Positions 53,182 to 62,401 of a DNA stretch of 64,000 nt are shown in pieces. Where the stretch lies: NCBI RefSeq assembly GCF_900177735.1, contig NZ_FXBB01000001.1, positions 62,001 to 126,000 on the forward strand, given 5' to 3'. Source of the DNA: Dethiosulfovibrio salsuginis (lineage in GTDB: Bacteria; Synergistota; Synergistia; Synergistales; Dethiosulfovibrionaceae). A program made the position numbers and the translations under genes. A model generated the notes under the pieces. That model was not told the origin of the DNA. It saw only the letters and a program-made list of their open reading frames with translations, and ran no database searches. The first letter of the stretch is position 1. Every line of letters begins with the position of its first letter.

Positions 53182-54279
53182 TCAGACGAGGTCGTCAAAA
53201 AGATCTTGAGAGGTGGGAACTACATCCAAGTCTATCGCCAACGGGTTTATGTCCACCTTCCAACCGGTCAATCTAGCCGCTAGTCTCACGTTCTGACCGG
53301 CTTTGCCTATAGCCAGAGAAAGCTGATCGGGACGAGCGAATACTCTGGCGGATTTTTCCTGCTCTAAGACCGGCTCAACACGAACGACCTTAGCGGGAGA
53401 TAAGGCATTTCTGATATACAGCAATGGGTCTTCGCTCCATATCACGATGTCTATCTTCTCACCCGCAAGATCGTTGCTTATGTTTTTTATACGTGACCCT
53501 CCGTTGCCAACACAAGCACCTACAGGATCGACGTTTACGTCCAATGTATTAACCGCTACTTTAGCTCTAGCTCCAGCTTCTCTGACTATGCCATGAATCT
53601 CGACGACACCGTCGTTTATCTCAGGGATCTCCAGTTCCATCAGTCGCCTTAACAGTCCTGGATGGGTCCTGGACACCACTATCCTTGGACCTCTTGTGGT
53701 TTGGCGTACATCCAGGAGGTAGAACTTAAACCTACTGCCAAGGTCGTAGGTTTCCCCGGCTATACGCTCTTCTCTAGGCAACATAGCCTCAGTTCTCTCG
53801 TTTATCCTTACCAATATTTGATCGTTTTCCGACTTGAAGACGATTCCTGTAACGAGATCGCCGACCTTCTCCGCAAACTCGTTGAAGATAATCTCTCTCT
53901 CGGCGTCCTTAAGTCTCTGTATTATAACCTGTCTAGCGGTTTGGGCAGCTATACGTCCAAAACTTTCAGGAGCAGTTTCAATCGACGTCCTTATTACGTC
54001 CCCCTCGACCAACCCAAGATAGCCTAAGGCAGTTGCCTCCTCAGGAGATAACTCTGAATCAGGGTTTTTTACCTCATCTACGATTCTGCGAATCTCGAAG
54101 ATAGAGATCTCCCCAGTCGATCCGTCGATACGTACCTCTGGATCGATATTTTTCTCCTTGAACTTTTTATAGGCAGAGGCAAGGGCCGCTTCTATGCTGG
54201 ACAGAATAACCGATTCGGATAATTTCCTTTCTTCGGCCATTTGAGTTAGGGCACGAACAAAATCCAGTCCGAGCTGCAT
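53182..54279 (-). CDS. nusA: Transcription termination/antitermination factor NusA
   Basis: Binds RNA polymerase and promotes pausing, hairpin termination and antitermination complexes. The 365-aa protein has the NusA-N domain, an S1 domain (EGDVI... / LVTGIVFKSENDQILVRI), and two KH domains (VDPVGACVGNGGSRIK and LAIGKAGQNVRLAARLTGW). It lacks the C-terminal acidic repeats of E. coli NusA, as in most bacteria outside the proteobacteria. It is 1 nt after rimP. It may regulate its own operon through the leader hairpin at 54854-54877. Confidence 0.96.
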   Translation of the reverse strand: MQLGLDFVRALTQMAEERKLSESVILSSIEAALASAYKKFKEKNIDPEVRIDGSTGEISIFEIRRIVDEVKNPDSELSPEEATALGYLGLVEGDVIRTSIETAPESFGRIAAQTARQVIIQRLKDAEREIIFNEFAEKVGDLVTGIVFKSENDQILVRINERTEAMLPREERIAGETYDLGSRFKFYLLDVRQTTRGPRIVVSRTHPGLLRRLMELEIPEINDGVVEIHGIVREAGARAKVAVNTLDVNVDPVGACVGNGGSRIKNISNDLAGEKIDIVIWSEDPLLYIRNALSPAKVVRVEPVLEQEKSARVFARPDQLSLAIGKAGQNVRLAARLTGWKVDINPLAIDLDVVPTSQDLFDDLV

Positions 54280-54280
54280 T

Positions 54281-54811
54281 TTACCGCTCCTCCTTTAAAT
54301 CATTTTTTTTGCTCTTTTTTTGCCTTTGAGATCCACCTTTTTTCGGTTGCTTATCGGGCTTATACACGAGCTTTGCCGATAACAACAGCGAAATAGGGAC
54401 CTCTAGAGGACCCTCATCAGAAAGGACAATTACCGTATCGCCCTCTACCGAATCTATTTTTCCGGTAACTCTCCTACGTCCCTCCAGAAGCTCTCGAAAG
54501 CGAAGAGAAGCGGTCTGGCCTTCAAATCGTCTAAAATCGTCGACAGTACACAGAGGACGTTCCAGACCTGGTGAGCTTACCTCCAGATAGTAACGTTCCT
54601 CTAGGAGGTCCTGTCCCCTTTCCTCCAGGGTTTTGTTGATTTTTCTTGCGACGATTTCACAATCCCTGACGGATATCCCGCCTAAAGAGTCAATGTAGAC
54701 CCTGAAGAACGGAGAACCGGATTCTTTTTTTATCTCAAACCCCACAAATTCGTATCCAAGAGCTTCTACTATGGAACGAATTTCTTCGTGTGAGAAATGC
54801 TGTCCCTCCAT
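54281..54811 (-). CDS. rimP: Ribosome maturation factor RimP
   Basis: Helps assembly of the 30S subunit. The 176-aa protein has the N-terminal alpha/beta domain with a LYVDSLGG-like strand (here RVYIDSLGGISVRDCE) and YYLEVSSPGLERPL, the family hallmark, then an SH3-like C-terminal domain and a Lys-rich tail. First gene of the nusA-infB operon; ATG preceded by GAGG. Confidence 0.93.
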   Translation of the reverse strand: MEGQHFSHEEIRSIVEALGYEFVGFEIKKESGSPFFRVYIDSLGGISVRDCEIVARKINKTLEERGQDLLEERYYLEVSSPGLERPLCTVDDFRRFEGQTASLRFRELLEGRRRVTGKIDSVEGDTVIVLSDEGPLEVPISLLLSAKLVYKPDKQPKKGGSQRQKKSKKNDLKEER

Positions 54812-54853
54812 GAATATACCTCGACTCCTTTAGCTTATGATTACATAAAAAAC

Positions 54854-54877
54854 GAAGAGTGGGGAGCCCCACTCTTC
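54854..54877 (-). terminator. Intrinsic terminator / attenuator in the rimP-nusA leader
   Basis: An 11-bp perfect stem (GAAGAGTGGGG / CCCCACTCTTC) with a 2-base loop, followed on the minus strand by GTTTTTTATG. It lies about 27-50 nt downstream of the start predicted from the promoter at 54911-54939 and 42 nt before rimP, so RNA from that promoter must pass it. It may also end read-through from guaB. Confidence 0.85.
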
Positions 54878-54910
54878 TTTCTCCAGGATGATCGGCCCAT
54901 TTTCCGACCA

Positions 54911-54939
54911 AGTATAACACGCATCGATAGACCCTACAA
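54911..54939 (-). promoter_or_regulatory. Promoter of the rimP-nusA-infB operon
   Basis: Minus-strand TTGTAG (54934-54939), 17 nt, TATACT (54911-54916), with TG one base before the -10 (extended -10). It begins directly after the stop of the 64-aa ORF and upstream of the leader terminator. A second weak hairpin (GGTCGG/CCGATC, plus 54890-54909) lies at the very start of the transcript. Confidence 0.65.
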
Positions 54940-54941
54940 CA

Positions 54942-55136
54942 TCACTCCATCAGCTCCGACAGGAAATCTCCCCACCATAGGTCTACGGTGGAGATAAAAT
55001 CCTCTTCCGGAGGAAGGCGAAGCTCTTGGTCGGACGTAACATCCTCTTCGAGGCTGTCCAAATCATCCAGCCCCATCCAGTAAGAGCATGTCACGTCGTT
55101 TAACCTCCTAAAGCACCTCGCTTTTTTGAGCGACAT
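54942..55136 (-). CDS. Small acidic protein, unknown (64 aa)
   Basis: A 64-codon ORF 18 nt after guaB with an AGGAGG site 7 nt before the ATG, which makes it a believable gene. The product has a short basic start (MSLKKARCFRRL) and then is strongly acidic, with DDLDSLEED and a Trp-containing VDLWWGDFL segment. No family recognised. It may be co-expressed with guaB. The alternative is that it is simply the 3' untranslated part of the guaB transcript. Confidence 0.5.
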   Translation of the reverse strand: MSLKKARCFRRLNDVTCSYWMGLDDLDSLEEDVTSDQELRLPPEEDFISTVDLWWGDFLSELME

Positions 55137-55154
55137 CGTAGGGCCTCCTATCGA

Positions 55155-56624
55155 TCAGTCTACCCAGTAATTAGGGGCTTCCTTGGTGACAACCACATCA
55201 TGAGGGTGGCTTTCTTTTACCGATGCGGAGGAAATCTTCACGAATCTAGCGTTACTATGGAGTTCCTCTATATCACCAGCCCCAACATAGCCCATACCGG
55301 AGCGTATGCCACCTATCATCTGGAAAATCATGTTGCTAGCCGATCCTTTGTAGGCAGCAAGACCTTCAATTCCCTCAGGGACAAGCTTGTTCTCCTTTGC
55401 CCCTTCCTGGAAATATCTATCCTTGCTACATCCGCCTTTCATAGCACCGAGAGAACCCATTCCCCGGTAGCTCTTGTAGGAACGACCTTGATAGATAATG
55501 ACCTCCCCAGGACTCTCCTCTGTTCCAGCCAGGAGCGATCCTATCATCACACAATCCGCGCCCGCTGCCAAGGCTTTAACAGCATCACCGGAATACCTTA
55601 TTCCCCCGTCTGCGATAACCTTTACTCCTTTAGGTCCTGCGACGGAGGCGACGTTGATAACTGCTGCTAGCTGTGGGACTCCTATCCCAGCGATTATCCT
55701 TGTGGTGCATATAGATCCAGGACCAACTCCTACCTTAACGGCATCTACGCCTCTCTCTATCAGAGCGAGGGCAGCGTCGGCGGTAGCTATATTGCCTGCG
55801 ATCAAGGATAAATCTGGATGCCTTTTTCTTATTATATCCACAGTGTCAAGGACTTTTTTAGAGTGACCATGGGCGGTATCCACCACGATGACGTCGACTG
55901 AAGCCTTAACTAGAGCGTCTACCCTATCGAGGACGTCGGTAGACACACCTACAGCAGCGCCGACTCTCAGTCTTCCGTTTCCGTCTTTGGCTGCATCGGG
56001 AAAGTCCTTTACTTTTTGAATGTCTTTTATCGTGATAAGTCCCTTTAAGACACCGTTATCATCAACTATAGGTAGCTTCTCTACTTTATGTTTCATCAGT
56101 ATCTGTTGAGCGTCCTCAAGGGTAGTCCCCTCAGGAGCTATTATAAGGTCTTTAGAGGTCATAACCCCCGATATCGGCTGGCTATAATCGTTGATGAACC
56201 TCAGATCTCTGTTGGTTATTATACCCACAAGCCTGTTGCTACCGTCGACTATAGGAACTCCAGATATATGGTAATGGGACATGAGCTCCTGGGCCTGAAT
56301 CAAATTATCCTCAGGGTGCAGGAAGAAAGGATCGACGATAACTCCCGACTCGGATCTCTTAACCTTATCGACCTCTTTGACCTGCCCTTCTATCGAGGTG
56401 TTTCTGTGGACTATGCCAATTCCACCTTCCCGAGCTACTGCGATGGCCAACCTGCCTTCGGTGACCGTGTCCATAGCGGCACTACAGATTGGAATGTTCA
56501 ACTTTATCTCAGGGGTAAGCCAGGTATCTACCTTGACATCTCCAGGAAGAATCTCGCTGTACCGGGGCTCGAGGAGAACGTCGTCAAAGGTAAATCCTTC
56601 GTAAGAAACAAATTTTTCGATCAT
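55155..56624 (-). CDS. guaB: Inosine-5'-monophosphate dehydrogenase
   Basis: NAD-dependent oxidation of IMP to XMP, the rate-limiting step of GMP synthesis. The 489-aa protein has the TIM barrel split by two CBS domains (about residues 95-205), the catalytic cysteine in [10 protein letters not shown], and the flap [10 protein letters not shown]. It has its own promoter candidate. Confidence 0.97.
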   Translation of the reverse strand: MIEKFVSYEGFTFDDVLLEPRYSEILPGDVKVDTWLTPEIKLNIPICSAAMDTVTEGRLAIAVAREGGIGIVHRNTSIEGQVKEVDKVKRSESGVIVDPFFLHPEDNLIQAQELMSHYHISGVPIVDGSNRLVGIITNRDLRFINDYSQPISGVMTSKDLIIAPEGTTLEDAQQILMKHKVEKLPIVDDNGVLKGLITIKDIQKVKDFPDAAKDGNGRLRVGAAVGVSTDVLDRVDALVKASVDVIVVDTAHGHSKKVLDTVDIIRKRHPDLSLIAGNIATADAALALIERGVDAVKVGVGPGSICTTRIIAGIGVPQLAAVINVASVAGPKGVKVIADGGIRYSGDAVKALAAGADCVMIGSLLAGTEESPGEVIIYQGRSYKSYRGMGSLGAMKGGCSKDRYFQEGAKENKLVPEGIEGLAAYKGSASNMIFQMIGGIRSGMGYVGAGDIEELHSNARFVKISSASVKESHPHDVVVTKEAPNYWVD

Positions 56625-56673
56625 ATCAATAAGGGCCTCCTAACTTTTTTCTGTCCAGACATAAATTGTAAGC

Positions 56674-56701
56674 ATTATAGACGATTTCTCCTGTAACGCA
56701 A
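56674..56701 (-). promoter_or_regulatory. Candidate promoter for guaB
   Basis: Minus-strand TTGCGT (56696-56701), 16 nt, TATAAT (56674-56679). The perfect -10 overlaps the ispDF stop, about 50 nt upstream of guaB. Confidence 0.55.
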
Positions 56702-57826
56702 CCTGGATATTTTTTTTGCCGTAACAGATGCGTGACAGGTCATACAGAGACCTTCCCCTACAGCACCGACACCTTCACCAGATTTAATTTTTAAATTTAT
56801 TTTATAGACATTTTTACCCCAGGCTTCGTTCAGTTTATCTTTTATCTCTTGAACCCTATTGCCTATTCTGGGAAGCTGGGCATTTAGGACAACATCGACC
56901 CACTGCACATCCCAGCCTTTATCGAGAGCCATAGCTATAACTTTAAGCAAAAGAGCGTAGCTGTCAGCATTCTTATAAGAGTCGTCGCTGGCGGGAAAAA
57001 GTAAACCTATATCGGGCAAACCAGCCGCTCCCAGGATACCGTCGGCGATAGAATGACAGATTAAGTCGGCGTCCGAATGGCCTGCGAGGCCGAGAGGAGA
57101 GTCAAACTCAATCCCTCCTAAAATTAGAGGTCTTCCAGGAACTAGTGGATGAACGTCAAACCCCAGCCCTATCCTTAGATCAGGACCAGAAACGATATCT
57201 TGAGCTATATTCCAGTCTTCTTCAGTTGTTATCTTAAAATTGCTTTTCTCTCCAGGAACAGTCACTATATTTCCCCCAGACTCAAGCCAAGCCTCTGCCT
57301 CATCCCTAAAACCATCTGCATTTTGCTTTAAAATATTTAACAAGGATAATCTATGAAAAACCTGAGGGGTCTGAGTCGCCAAAAGGGAATCTCGATTTAC
57401 TGCGTCTAGAGAACCGTCGGAGTTTATCTTTTTTACAGCGTCGTCGATAGGCAATACAGGTATGGCCCCTTCGTCAGTAGAGACCGAATCCATCAGCGAC
57501 CGACATAGATCCGATGATGCAAAAGGTCTTGCTCCATCGTGGATCAAGACCCAATCGGAACTACACGCCTCTAACCCTTTTATTACAGATAGCGCCCTAG
57601 TAGATCCACCTGAAGTTATAAAAAAATCTGAATTGTCGCCAGTCAAGATGTCTTCGCTGTCCTCGGGAAGGACGAGAACTATCTGGTCGATCGTAAGGGA
57701 TCTAGCGAGATCCAACGACCACTCCCATACCTTTTTATGACCTAAAGAACGAAACTGTTTAGGGGTTCCTCCAAGTCTAGTCCCCTTCCCTGCTGCCATT
57801 ATGAGAAATCCCCATGAACCACTCAT
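56675..57826 (-). CDS. ispDF: Bifunctional IspD/IspF (MEP cytidylyltransferase and MEcPP synthase)
   Basis: Two MEP-pathway enzymes in one 383-aa chain. The N-terminal IspD part has the CTP-binding AAGKGTRLGG near 11-20 and HDGARPF; the C-terminal IspF part (from about residue 216) has GLGFDVHPLVPG, GHSDADL metal-binding residues and the SDDSYKNADS loop. IspDF fusions are well known in several phyla. With ispG and dxr elsewhere in the window, four of the MEP steps are covered. It overlaps the PIN/TRAM gene by 4 nt. Confidence 0.95.
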   Translation of the reverse strand: MSGSWGFLIMAAGKGTRLGGTPKQFRSLGHKKVWEWSLDLARSLTIDQIVLVLPEDSEDILTGDNSDFFITSGGSTRALSVIKGLEACSSDWVLIHDGARPFASSDLCRSLMDSVSTDEGAIPVLPIDDAVKKINSDGSLDAVNRDSLLATQTPQVFHRLSLLNILKQNADGFRDEAEAWLESGGNIVTVPGEKSNFKITTEEDWNIAQDIVSGPDLRIGLGFDVHPLVPGRPLILGGIEFDSPLGLAGHSDADLICHSIADGILGAAGLPDIGLLFPASDDSYKNADSYALLLKVIAMALDKGWDVQWVDVVLNAQLPRIGNRVQEIKDKLNEAWGKNVYKINLKIKSGEGVGAVGEGLCMTCHASVTAKKISRLRYRRNRL

Positions 57827-58980
57827 TCGTCGACTTCCTTTCGGACCTTTCCAAAAACCATTCGACCGGCAGAGGTCTGAAGCATAGAGGTCACCACGAC
57901 CTCGACCCTGTGACCTATATAGTCCGCTCCGTCCTCTACGACAAGCATAGTCCCGTTTTCCAGATACCCCACCCCTTGGTGGTATTCCTTGCCCTCCCTT
58001 ATTACGTCTACAACAGCCACCTCTCCAGGCAGAAGCGAGGGCTTTAGGGAATTAGATAGGTCGTTGACGTTGAGAACGACGATATCCCTGATCTGGGCTA
58101 CTTTGTTTAAGTTATAATCTGTAGTTAGTATTTTGCCGTCAATTTTTTTAGCCAAAGCGATAAGGCCGTTATCGACCAGATCGACATCAAGCTCCTTTAA
58201 ACCGATTTCCATTATGGAAATGTCGAGGTGAGGTATTTTCTGGAGGGATTTTACTACGTCCAAGCCTCTTCTACCTCGAGTTCTCTTATTAGGATCCCTC
58301 GAATCGGCTACCGCTTGAAGCTCCGCCAGGACAAACCGAGGGAGGATTATAGGGCCCTCGAGGAAACCGGTTCTCGCTATGTCCAAGATCCTTCCGTCTA
58401 TAATCACGCTTGTGTCTAAAATTTTACCGGACACAAACTCCATAGGAGATTCCTCCATACCATCGTCCGACCCACTGGAGGATCTGTCCTTTTTAAGGTT
58501 AAGTCTCTGTCTAAGCCCTATCACCAAGGAGAGAGCACCTCTTATATCGTGCTGACGCTGAACGAAAAGCCTAGCCAGAACGTATCCGATCACTAAGTTA
58601 AGGAAGACGGCTATATAGGGGCCAACGGGAAGGCCAGAGAAAGGCATTGCAACCAAATTAGCCAGAATAAGGCCGATAAAAAGTCCGGTCGTAGCAGCTG
58701 AAATATCCTGCCAACGGGTGCTTTGAAGGTGCTTTTCAAACAAAGTTCCGATAAGGCCGAGAATTCTCAAGAAGACAGGAGCGATAAGAAATCCCATAGA
58801 ACCACATAAAAACACAAATACGCCACTTAAAATAAATTTGCTCAGGAGTCGCTCCGTTCCTATCCATTCGGAAAGATGTGGAACCATAGATAGAGCCAGC
58901 TGATATCCCGCTATTCCCCCAAGAAGGGCCAGCAAGACACGACATATAAATCTCATTATCTTGATAAGTCCATCGGTCAT
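57823..58980 (-). CDS. Membrane-anchored PIN-TRAM domain protein (YacL type)
   Basis: A protein of about 385 aa with four N-terminal membrane helices (about residues 5-135), then a PIN nuclease domain with acidic residues in LDTSVIIDGRI, an RRGLDVV stretch and DYNLNKVA, and a C-terminal TRAM RNA-binding domain (HQGVGYLENGTMLVVE). PIN-TRAM proteins are presumed RNases; the homologue in B. subtilis is YacL. Start at 58980 chosen for AGGGGTG six nt ahead. The PIN-TRAM then ispD linkage is conserved in Firmicutes. Confidence 0.88.
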   Translation of the reverse strand: MTDGLIKIMRFICRVLLALLGGIAGYQLALSMVPHLSEWIGTERLLSKFILSGVFVFLCGSMGFLIAPVFLRILGLIGTLFEKHLQSTRWQDISAATTGLFIGLILANLVAMPFSGLPVGPYIAVFLNLVIGYVLARLFVQRQHDIRGALSLVIGLRQRLNLKKDRSSSGSDDGMEESPMEFVSGKILDTSVIIDGRILDIARTGFLEGPIILPRFVLAELQAVADSRDPNKRTRGRRGLDVVKSLQKIPHLDISIMEIGLKELDVDLVDNGLIALAKKIDGKILTTDYNLNKVAQIRDIVVLNVNDLSNSLKPSLLPGEVAVVDVIREGKEYHQGVGYLENGTMLVVEDGADYIGHRVEVVVTSMLQTSAGRMVFGKVRKEVDE

Positions 58981-59007
58981 TTGATCACCCCTTTCCATTC
59001 GAAAGAG

Positions 59008-59610
59008 TTATTTTATATAAACTCGAGATTCCATCGCCGCATGGAGGGTTACTCTGTCGGCAAATTCGATGCTACCGCCGACAGGCAATCCGTAAGAGAG
59101 CCTGCTTTTTTTTACATCAGGAAACTCCCCTAAAGAGGACAAAACCGAATGATAAGTCATATCCCCTTCAATCCGTGGGTTTGTGGCTATAATAACCTCC
59201 TCTACTTTATTTTTTTTGATGGTAGATATCAACTTAGAGAGACTCTCCTCCGGTATATCAGTCCCGTCAAGCGGGGAAACCGTCCCACCAAGGACATGAT
59301 ATATGCCGTCAAAAATGCCAGCCTGCTCTATGCTGAGCAGGTCCTCTACCACCTCGACTATACAGAGAACCTTTTTATCCCTCATAGGGTCGGAGCATAT
59401 ATTACAAGGCTGTGAATCCGTTAGGTTTCCGCATATCTCGCAACTAAATAGATCTTTTTTTAAGCTCAACAAAGCTCCAGCCAAATCCGACGAGTAGCTT
59501 TCAGGGGCCTGAAAAGAGAAGAACGCCATCCTGCGGGCGCTCTTCTCTCCAACTCCTGGAAGTTTCTTTAAAAGGGCAACAAGTCGCTCAAAAGGAACGG
59601 GAAGAGACAC
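59008..59610 (-). CDS. recR: Recombination mediator RecR
   Basis: Works with RecO/RecF to load RecA at gaps. The 200-aa protein has a helix-hairpin-helix (KKLPGVGEKSARRMAF), a zinc finger with C57, C60, C69 and C72, and a Toprim domain (CIVEVVEDLLSIEQ; ATNPRIEGDMT), ending in a Walker-B-like GLPVGGSIEFAD. It follows the YbaB gene by 1 nt; the pair is a standard cluster. Confidence 0.96.
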   Translation of the reverse strand: MSLPVPFERLVALLKKLPGVGEKSARRMAFFSFQAPESYSSDLAGALLSLKKDLFSCEICGNLTDSQPCNICSDPMRDKKVLCIVEVVEDLLSIEQAGIFDGIYHVLGGTVSPLDGTDIPEESLSKLISTIKKNKVEEVIIATNPRIEGDMTYHSVLSSLGEFPDVKKSRLSYGLPVGGSIEFADRVTLHAAMESRVYIK

Positions 59611-59611
59611 T

Positions 59612-59926
59612 TTAAAGACCTAACCCTAAAGCCCCACCTAGTCCACCGGTAACCTGTCCCATCTTACTCTGGGCTAACTCTTGCCCCTTTCGAATAGCGT
59701 CTCCTACTGCAGCAAGGACCAAGTCCTCTAACATCTCGACGTCTTTAGGATCAACTACCTCTGGAGATATACGGACGGATATCAATTCCCCTTGACCGTT
59801 AGCCACGGCCTTAACCATACCACCACCGGCGTTTCCCTCGACCCTTTCGTCCGCCAAGGATGCCTGAATTTGTTCCATCTGGGCCTGCATCTTCTGAGCC
59901 TGCTTCATTATGTTATTTAACTTCAT
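59612..59926 (-). CDS. YbaB/EbfC nucleoid-associated protein
   Basis: A 104-aa DNA-binding dimer with the N-terminal helix (MKQAQKMQAQMEQIQ), the central V-E-G-x-A-G-G-G-M-V motif and a C-terminal helix followed by a Gly-rich tail. Always found next to recR. Role: nucleoid organisation. Confidence 0.93.
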   Translation of the reverse strand: MKLNNIMKQAQKMQAQMEQIQASLADERVEGNAGGGMVKAVANGQGELISVRISPEVVDPKDVEMLEDLVLAAVGDAIRKGQELAQSKMGQVTGGLGGALGLGL

Positions 59927-59942
59927 GTTATTTCCTCCAAGT

Positions 59943-60410
59943 CTATTTATGATGATAGGGAGAATTCTGTTTTATCATCGCTGCCCTATAGATTTGCTCG
60001 CACAAAAATAACAGACACATCTCGTGGGTCATAGTCATGCTGGAGAGCGATAGCTTTTCATTTGATCTAAGGTGAACCTCTTCCCCAACCCCGAAGGGAC
60101 CGCCTATAACGAAAACAATCTTGCCAGGTGTTTCTTTCAGCTGTAAAAATAAGCGATCGGAAAAACTTTCGCTGGACAAACTGACACCCTTTTCGTCGAG
60201 AAGGATAACATGGTCTCTCGGGGATATAGCCTTCAAAAGGGATTTACTCTCAAGCTCAATAGCCTTGATGGCCCCTTTGCCTCTCGAGAAATCGGGCAAA
60301 AAATCGACGCCAGCGGATAAGCCCATCCCTAACCGCTGAAGATAAGACTCAGATTGCTTTTTAACAAACACATCTTTGGGCTTCCCTACGGCTAAGACCT
60401 GTATTTTCAT
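59943..60410 (-). CDS. rlmH: 23S rRNA (pseudouridine1915-N3)-methyltransferase RlmH
   Basis: SPOUT-fold methyltransferase of 155 aa that methylates helix 69 of 23S rRNA on the 70S ribosome. It shows VIGGPFGVGEEV for the SAM knot and the C-terminal MTMTHEMCLLFLCEQIYRA with HHK end. An RluD-family enzyme that could make the pseudouridine at the same site is also in the window. Overlaps the V-ATPase D gene by 4 nt, an unusual but clean coupling. Confidence 0.94.
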   Translation of the reverse strand: MKIQVLAVGKPKDVFVKKQSESYLQRLGMGLSAGVDFLPDFSRGKGAIKAIELESKSLLKAISPRDHVILLDEKGVSLSSESFSDRLFLQLKETPGKIVFVIGGPFGVGEEVHLRSNEKLSLSSMTMTHEMCLLFLCEQIYRAAMIKQNSPYHHK

Positions 60411-61030
60411 GCTCTTCGCTTCTTCTTTGTTAGTTTTTTTATCGAAAATCGCTCTTGCCTTTCTCGTTCCGATATGGTTTCCATTATACGCCTTCTCTCC
60501 TGAATCAAGGAAGGCAACAGCGAATATTCTAACGTATTTATTTTTAAGTTGGTTTTTTTAAGCTCCCGCTCGAAAGCCTGTATTTTGCCTTTTAGGGTCA
60601 CATATTCCCATAAAACCGATTCGCATTTAGAGATAAAGAACAGCAGTTCTTCCATGTAGATGGACACCAAAGCGGGGTCCATAGCCATCGACAGCTTTGT
60701 CCTCTCATCCAAAGATTTAGGAGAAAAGTCCGTATAGCTAAATCCTAAAATTGACTCTTTTACGGCGAAAAGAGTCAACGGGGAACGCTGTAACCCTAAG
60801 AGCTGTATCGCCTCCGCCCCATCGTAGGCCCTTACTAGACCGTAAAGGGTGGAGATTTGAGAGCACAGAAGATTAAATTCTTTCTTGATGGATTTAAATT
60901 TTTTCTTCTCTCCCTCCATCGATCTCATAAGAGCATCCCTTTTCTTCTCAAGAAGCCCCTTTCCAAAGGTAACATTCCCTATCTGAGAGGAAACCTCTAG
61001 AAGACGATCTCTTGTGGCGGAGAAGGACAT
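60407..61030 (-). CDS. atpD: V/A-type ATP synthase subunit D
   Basis: Central rotor shaft of the V/A-type ATPase. The 207-aa protein is almost entirely coiled coil (residues about 5-70 and 135-195), as in family members. It follows subunit B immediately (stop and start adjacent). The genes upstream of subunit A are outside the window. The machine either makes ATP from, or builds, the H+/Na+ gradient. Confidence 0.88.
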   Translation of the reverse strand: MSFSATRDRLLEVSSQIGNVTFGKGLLEKKRDALMRSMEGEKKKFKSIKKEFNLLCSQISTLYGLVRAYDGAEAIQLLGLQRSPLTLFAVKESILGFSYTDFSPKSLDERTKLSMAMDPALVSIYMEELLFFISKCESVLWEYVTLKGKIQAFERELKKTNLKINTLEYSLLPSLIQERRRIMETISERERQERFSIKKLTKKKRRA

Positions 61031-62401
61031 TTACCTTGCCCGCCTAGAGACCAAATCGGAAGGAAGTTTAAAGAGCTCCTGATCTGGAAGGACTTTCAAC
61101 GCGTCCCATGACCGATCAAAAGTCGACTCTATAGAGATATCCGAATCTCCTTGATCGATAAAGATGTCGTCAAAAAGCCTGCCGAACTCTATGTATTTAT
61201 GCTCGAGATCGGTTAGCCCCTCATCTCCAACGATGAGCCTTAATTTCACAAGTTCTCTGGCTTTAGAGTACGATGCGTAAAGCTGATCGGCCATCGCTCG
61301 ATGATAGCTAAAGGTCTTTCCTCTACCGATACCTTTATTCATGAGTCGACTCAGGCTGGGCAATACATCTACGGGAGGAAAAATCCCTTTGTCCGTCAAG
61401 TCTCTTCCCAGCACGATCTGCCCCTCGGTTATATATCCAGAGAGGTCTACCACCGGATGGGTCATGTCGTCATCAGGCATGGTGATTATCGGAATCTGGG
61501 TTATGCTTCCCGAATTACCCTCTATACACCCAGCTCTTTCGTATAGCTCCGCAAGGTCTGAATACATGTATCCAGGATATCCTCTTCTCCCTGGAACCTC
61601 CTCTCGAGCGGCACTGACCTCCCTGAGAGAGTTACAGTAGTGAAGCATATCGGTCATAACCACCAAGACATCGTAACCCTTTTGAAACGCAAAATATTCA
61701 GCGACCGTGAGGGCCATTCGAGGCGTCAAAAGCCTTTCCGCTGCCGAATCGCTGGCGAGGTTTACGAAGAAAACCCCCTTTTCCAGGGCACCGGTCTCTT
61801 CAAAGGAGTCCATAAAAAACTGGGCCTCCCTTTTGGTTATCCCCATAGCGGCAAACACCACGAGAAACTGTCTGTCCTTATCTAACGATCTGGCTTGTTT
61901 TACTATCTGAGCGGTGAGACGGTTTGCAGGAAGACCAGGTCCGGCGAAAACAGGTAGTTTTTGGCCTTTAACTAAAGTATTCATCATATCAATAGAGGAT
62001 ATACCGGTCTGTATAAAGGACTGGGGGCTGCTCCTTCTAGCGGGGTTGATAGGTAAACCAGAGACAGGTAGCCTGTCTTCGTAAAACAGGAGCTCCTTGC
62101 CGCTCCGATCCTGCCCTCTGCCGTTCAGTACCTTTCCTATCAGCCCACTACCGACAGGTACTTTAAATACGCTACGATCCATCCATACGGTAGTTCCTCC
62201 AGTACCTAACCCCATAGATCCATCGAATAGCTGGATAACGCAGAGATCTCCGTCTATCTGTAAAATCTGGCCTTGACGCTTTCGCTTGCTGTCCTCTATC
62301 GTTACCAATTCCCCATAACCGGCGTTCTGAACCCCTTCGACAAACAGAAGAGGCCCAGCCATTCCAGATATTTTAGAATAGCCCTCCCTATACAGTTTCA
62401 T
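61031..62401 (-). CDS. atpB: V/A-type ATP synthase subunit B
   Basis: Non-catalytic nucleotide-binding subunit of the A3B3 ring. The 456-aa protein has the beta-barrel N-domain, GLPINPARRSSPQSFIQTGIS, and a degenerate P-loop region (FAGPGLPANRLTAQIV, without the GxGKT lysine), and the EVPGRRGYPGYMYSDLA signature. Overlaps subunit A by 14 nt. Confidence 0.94.
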   Translation of the reverse strand: MKLYREGYSKISGMAGPLLFVEGVQNAGYGELVTIEDSKRKRQGQILQIDGDLCVIQLFDGSMGLGTGGTTVWMDRSVFKVPVGSGLIGKVLNGRGQDRSGKELLFYEDRLPVSGLPINPARRSSPQSFIQTGISSIDMMNTLVKGQKLPVFAGPGLPANRLTAQIVKQARSLDKDRQFLVVFAAMGITKREAQFFMDSFEETGALEKGVFFVNLASDSAAERLLTPRMALTVAEYFAFQKGYDVLVVMTDMLHYCNSLREVSAAREEVPGRRGYPGYMYSDLAELYERAGCIEGNSGSITQIPIITMPDDDMTHPVVDLSGYITEGQIVLGRDLTDKGIFPPVDVLPSLSRLMNKGIGRGKTFSYHRAMADQLYASYSKARELVKLRLIVGDEGLTDLEHKYIEFGRLFDDIFIDQGDSDISIESTFDRSWDALKVLPDQELFKLPSDLVSRRAR

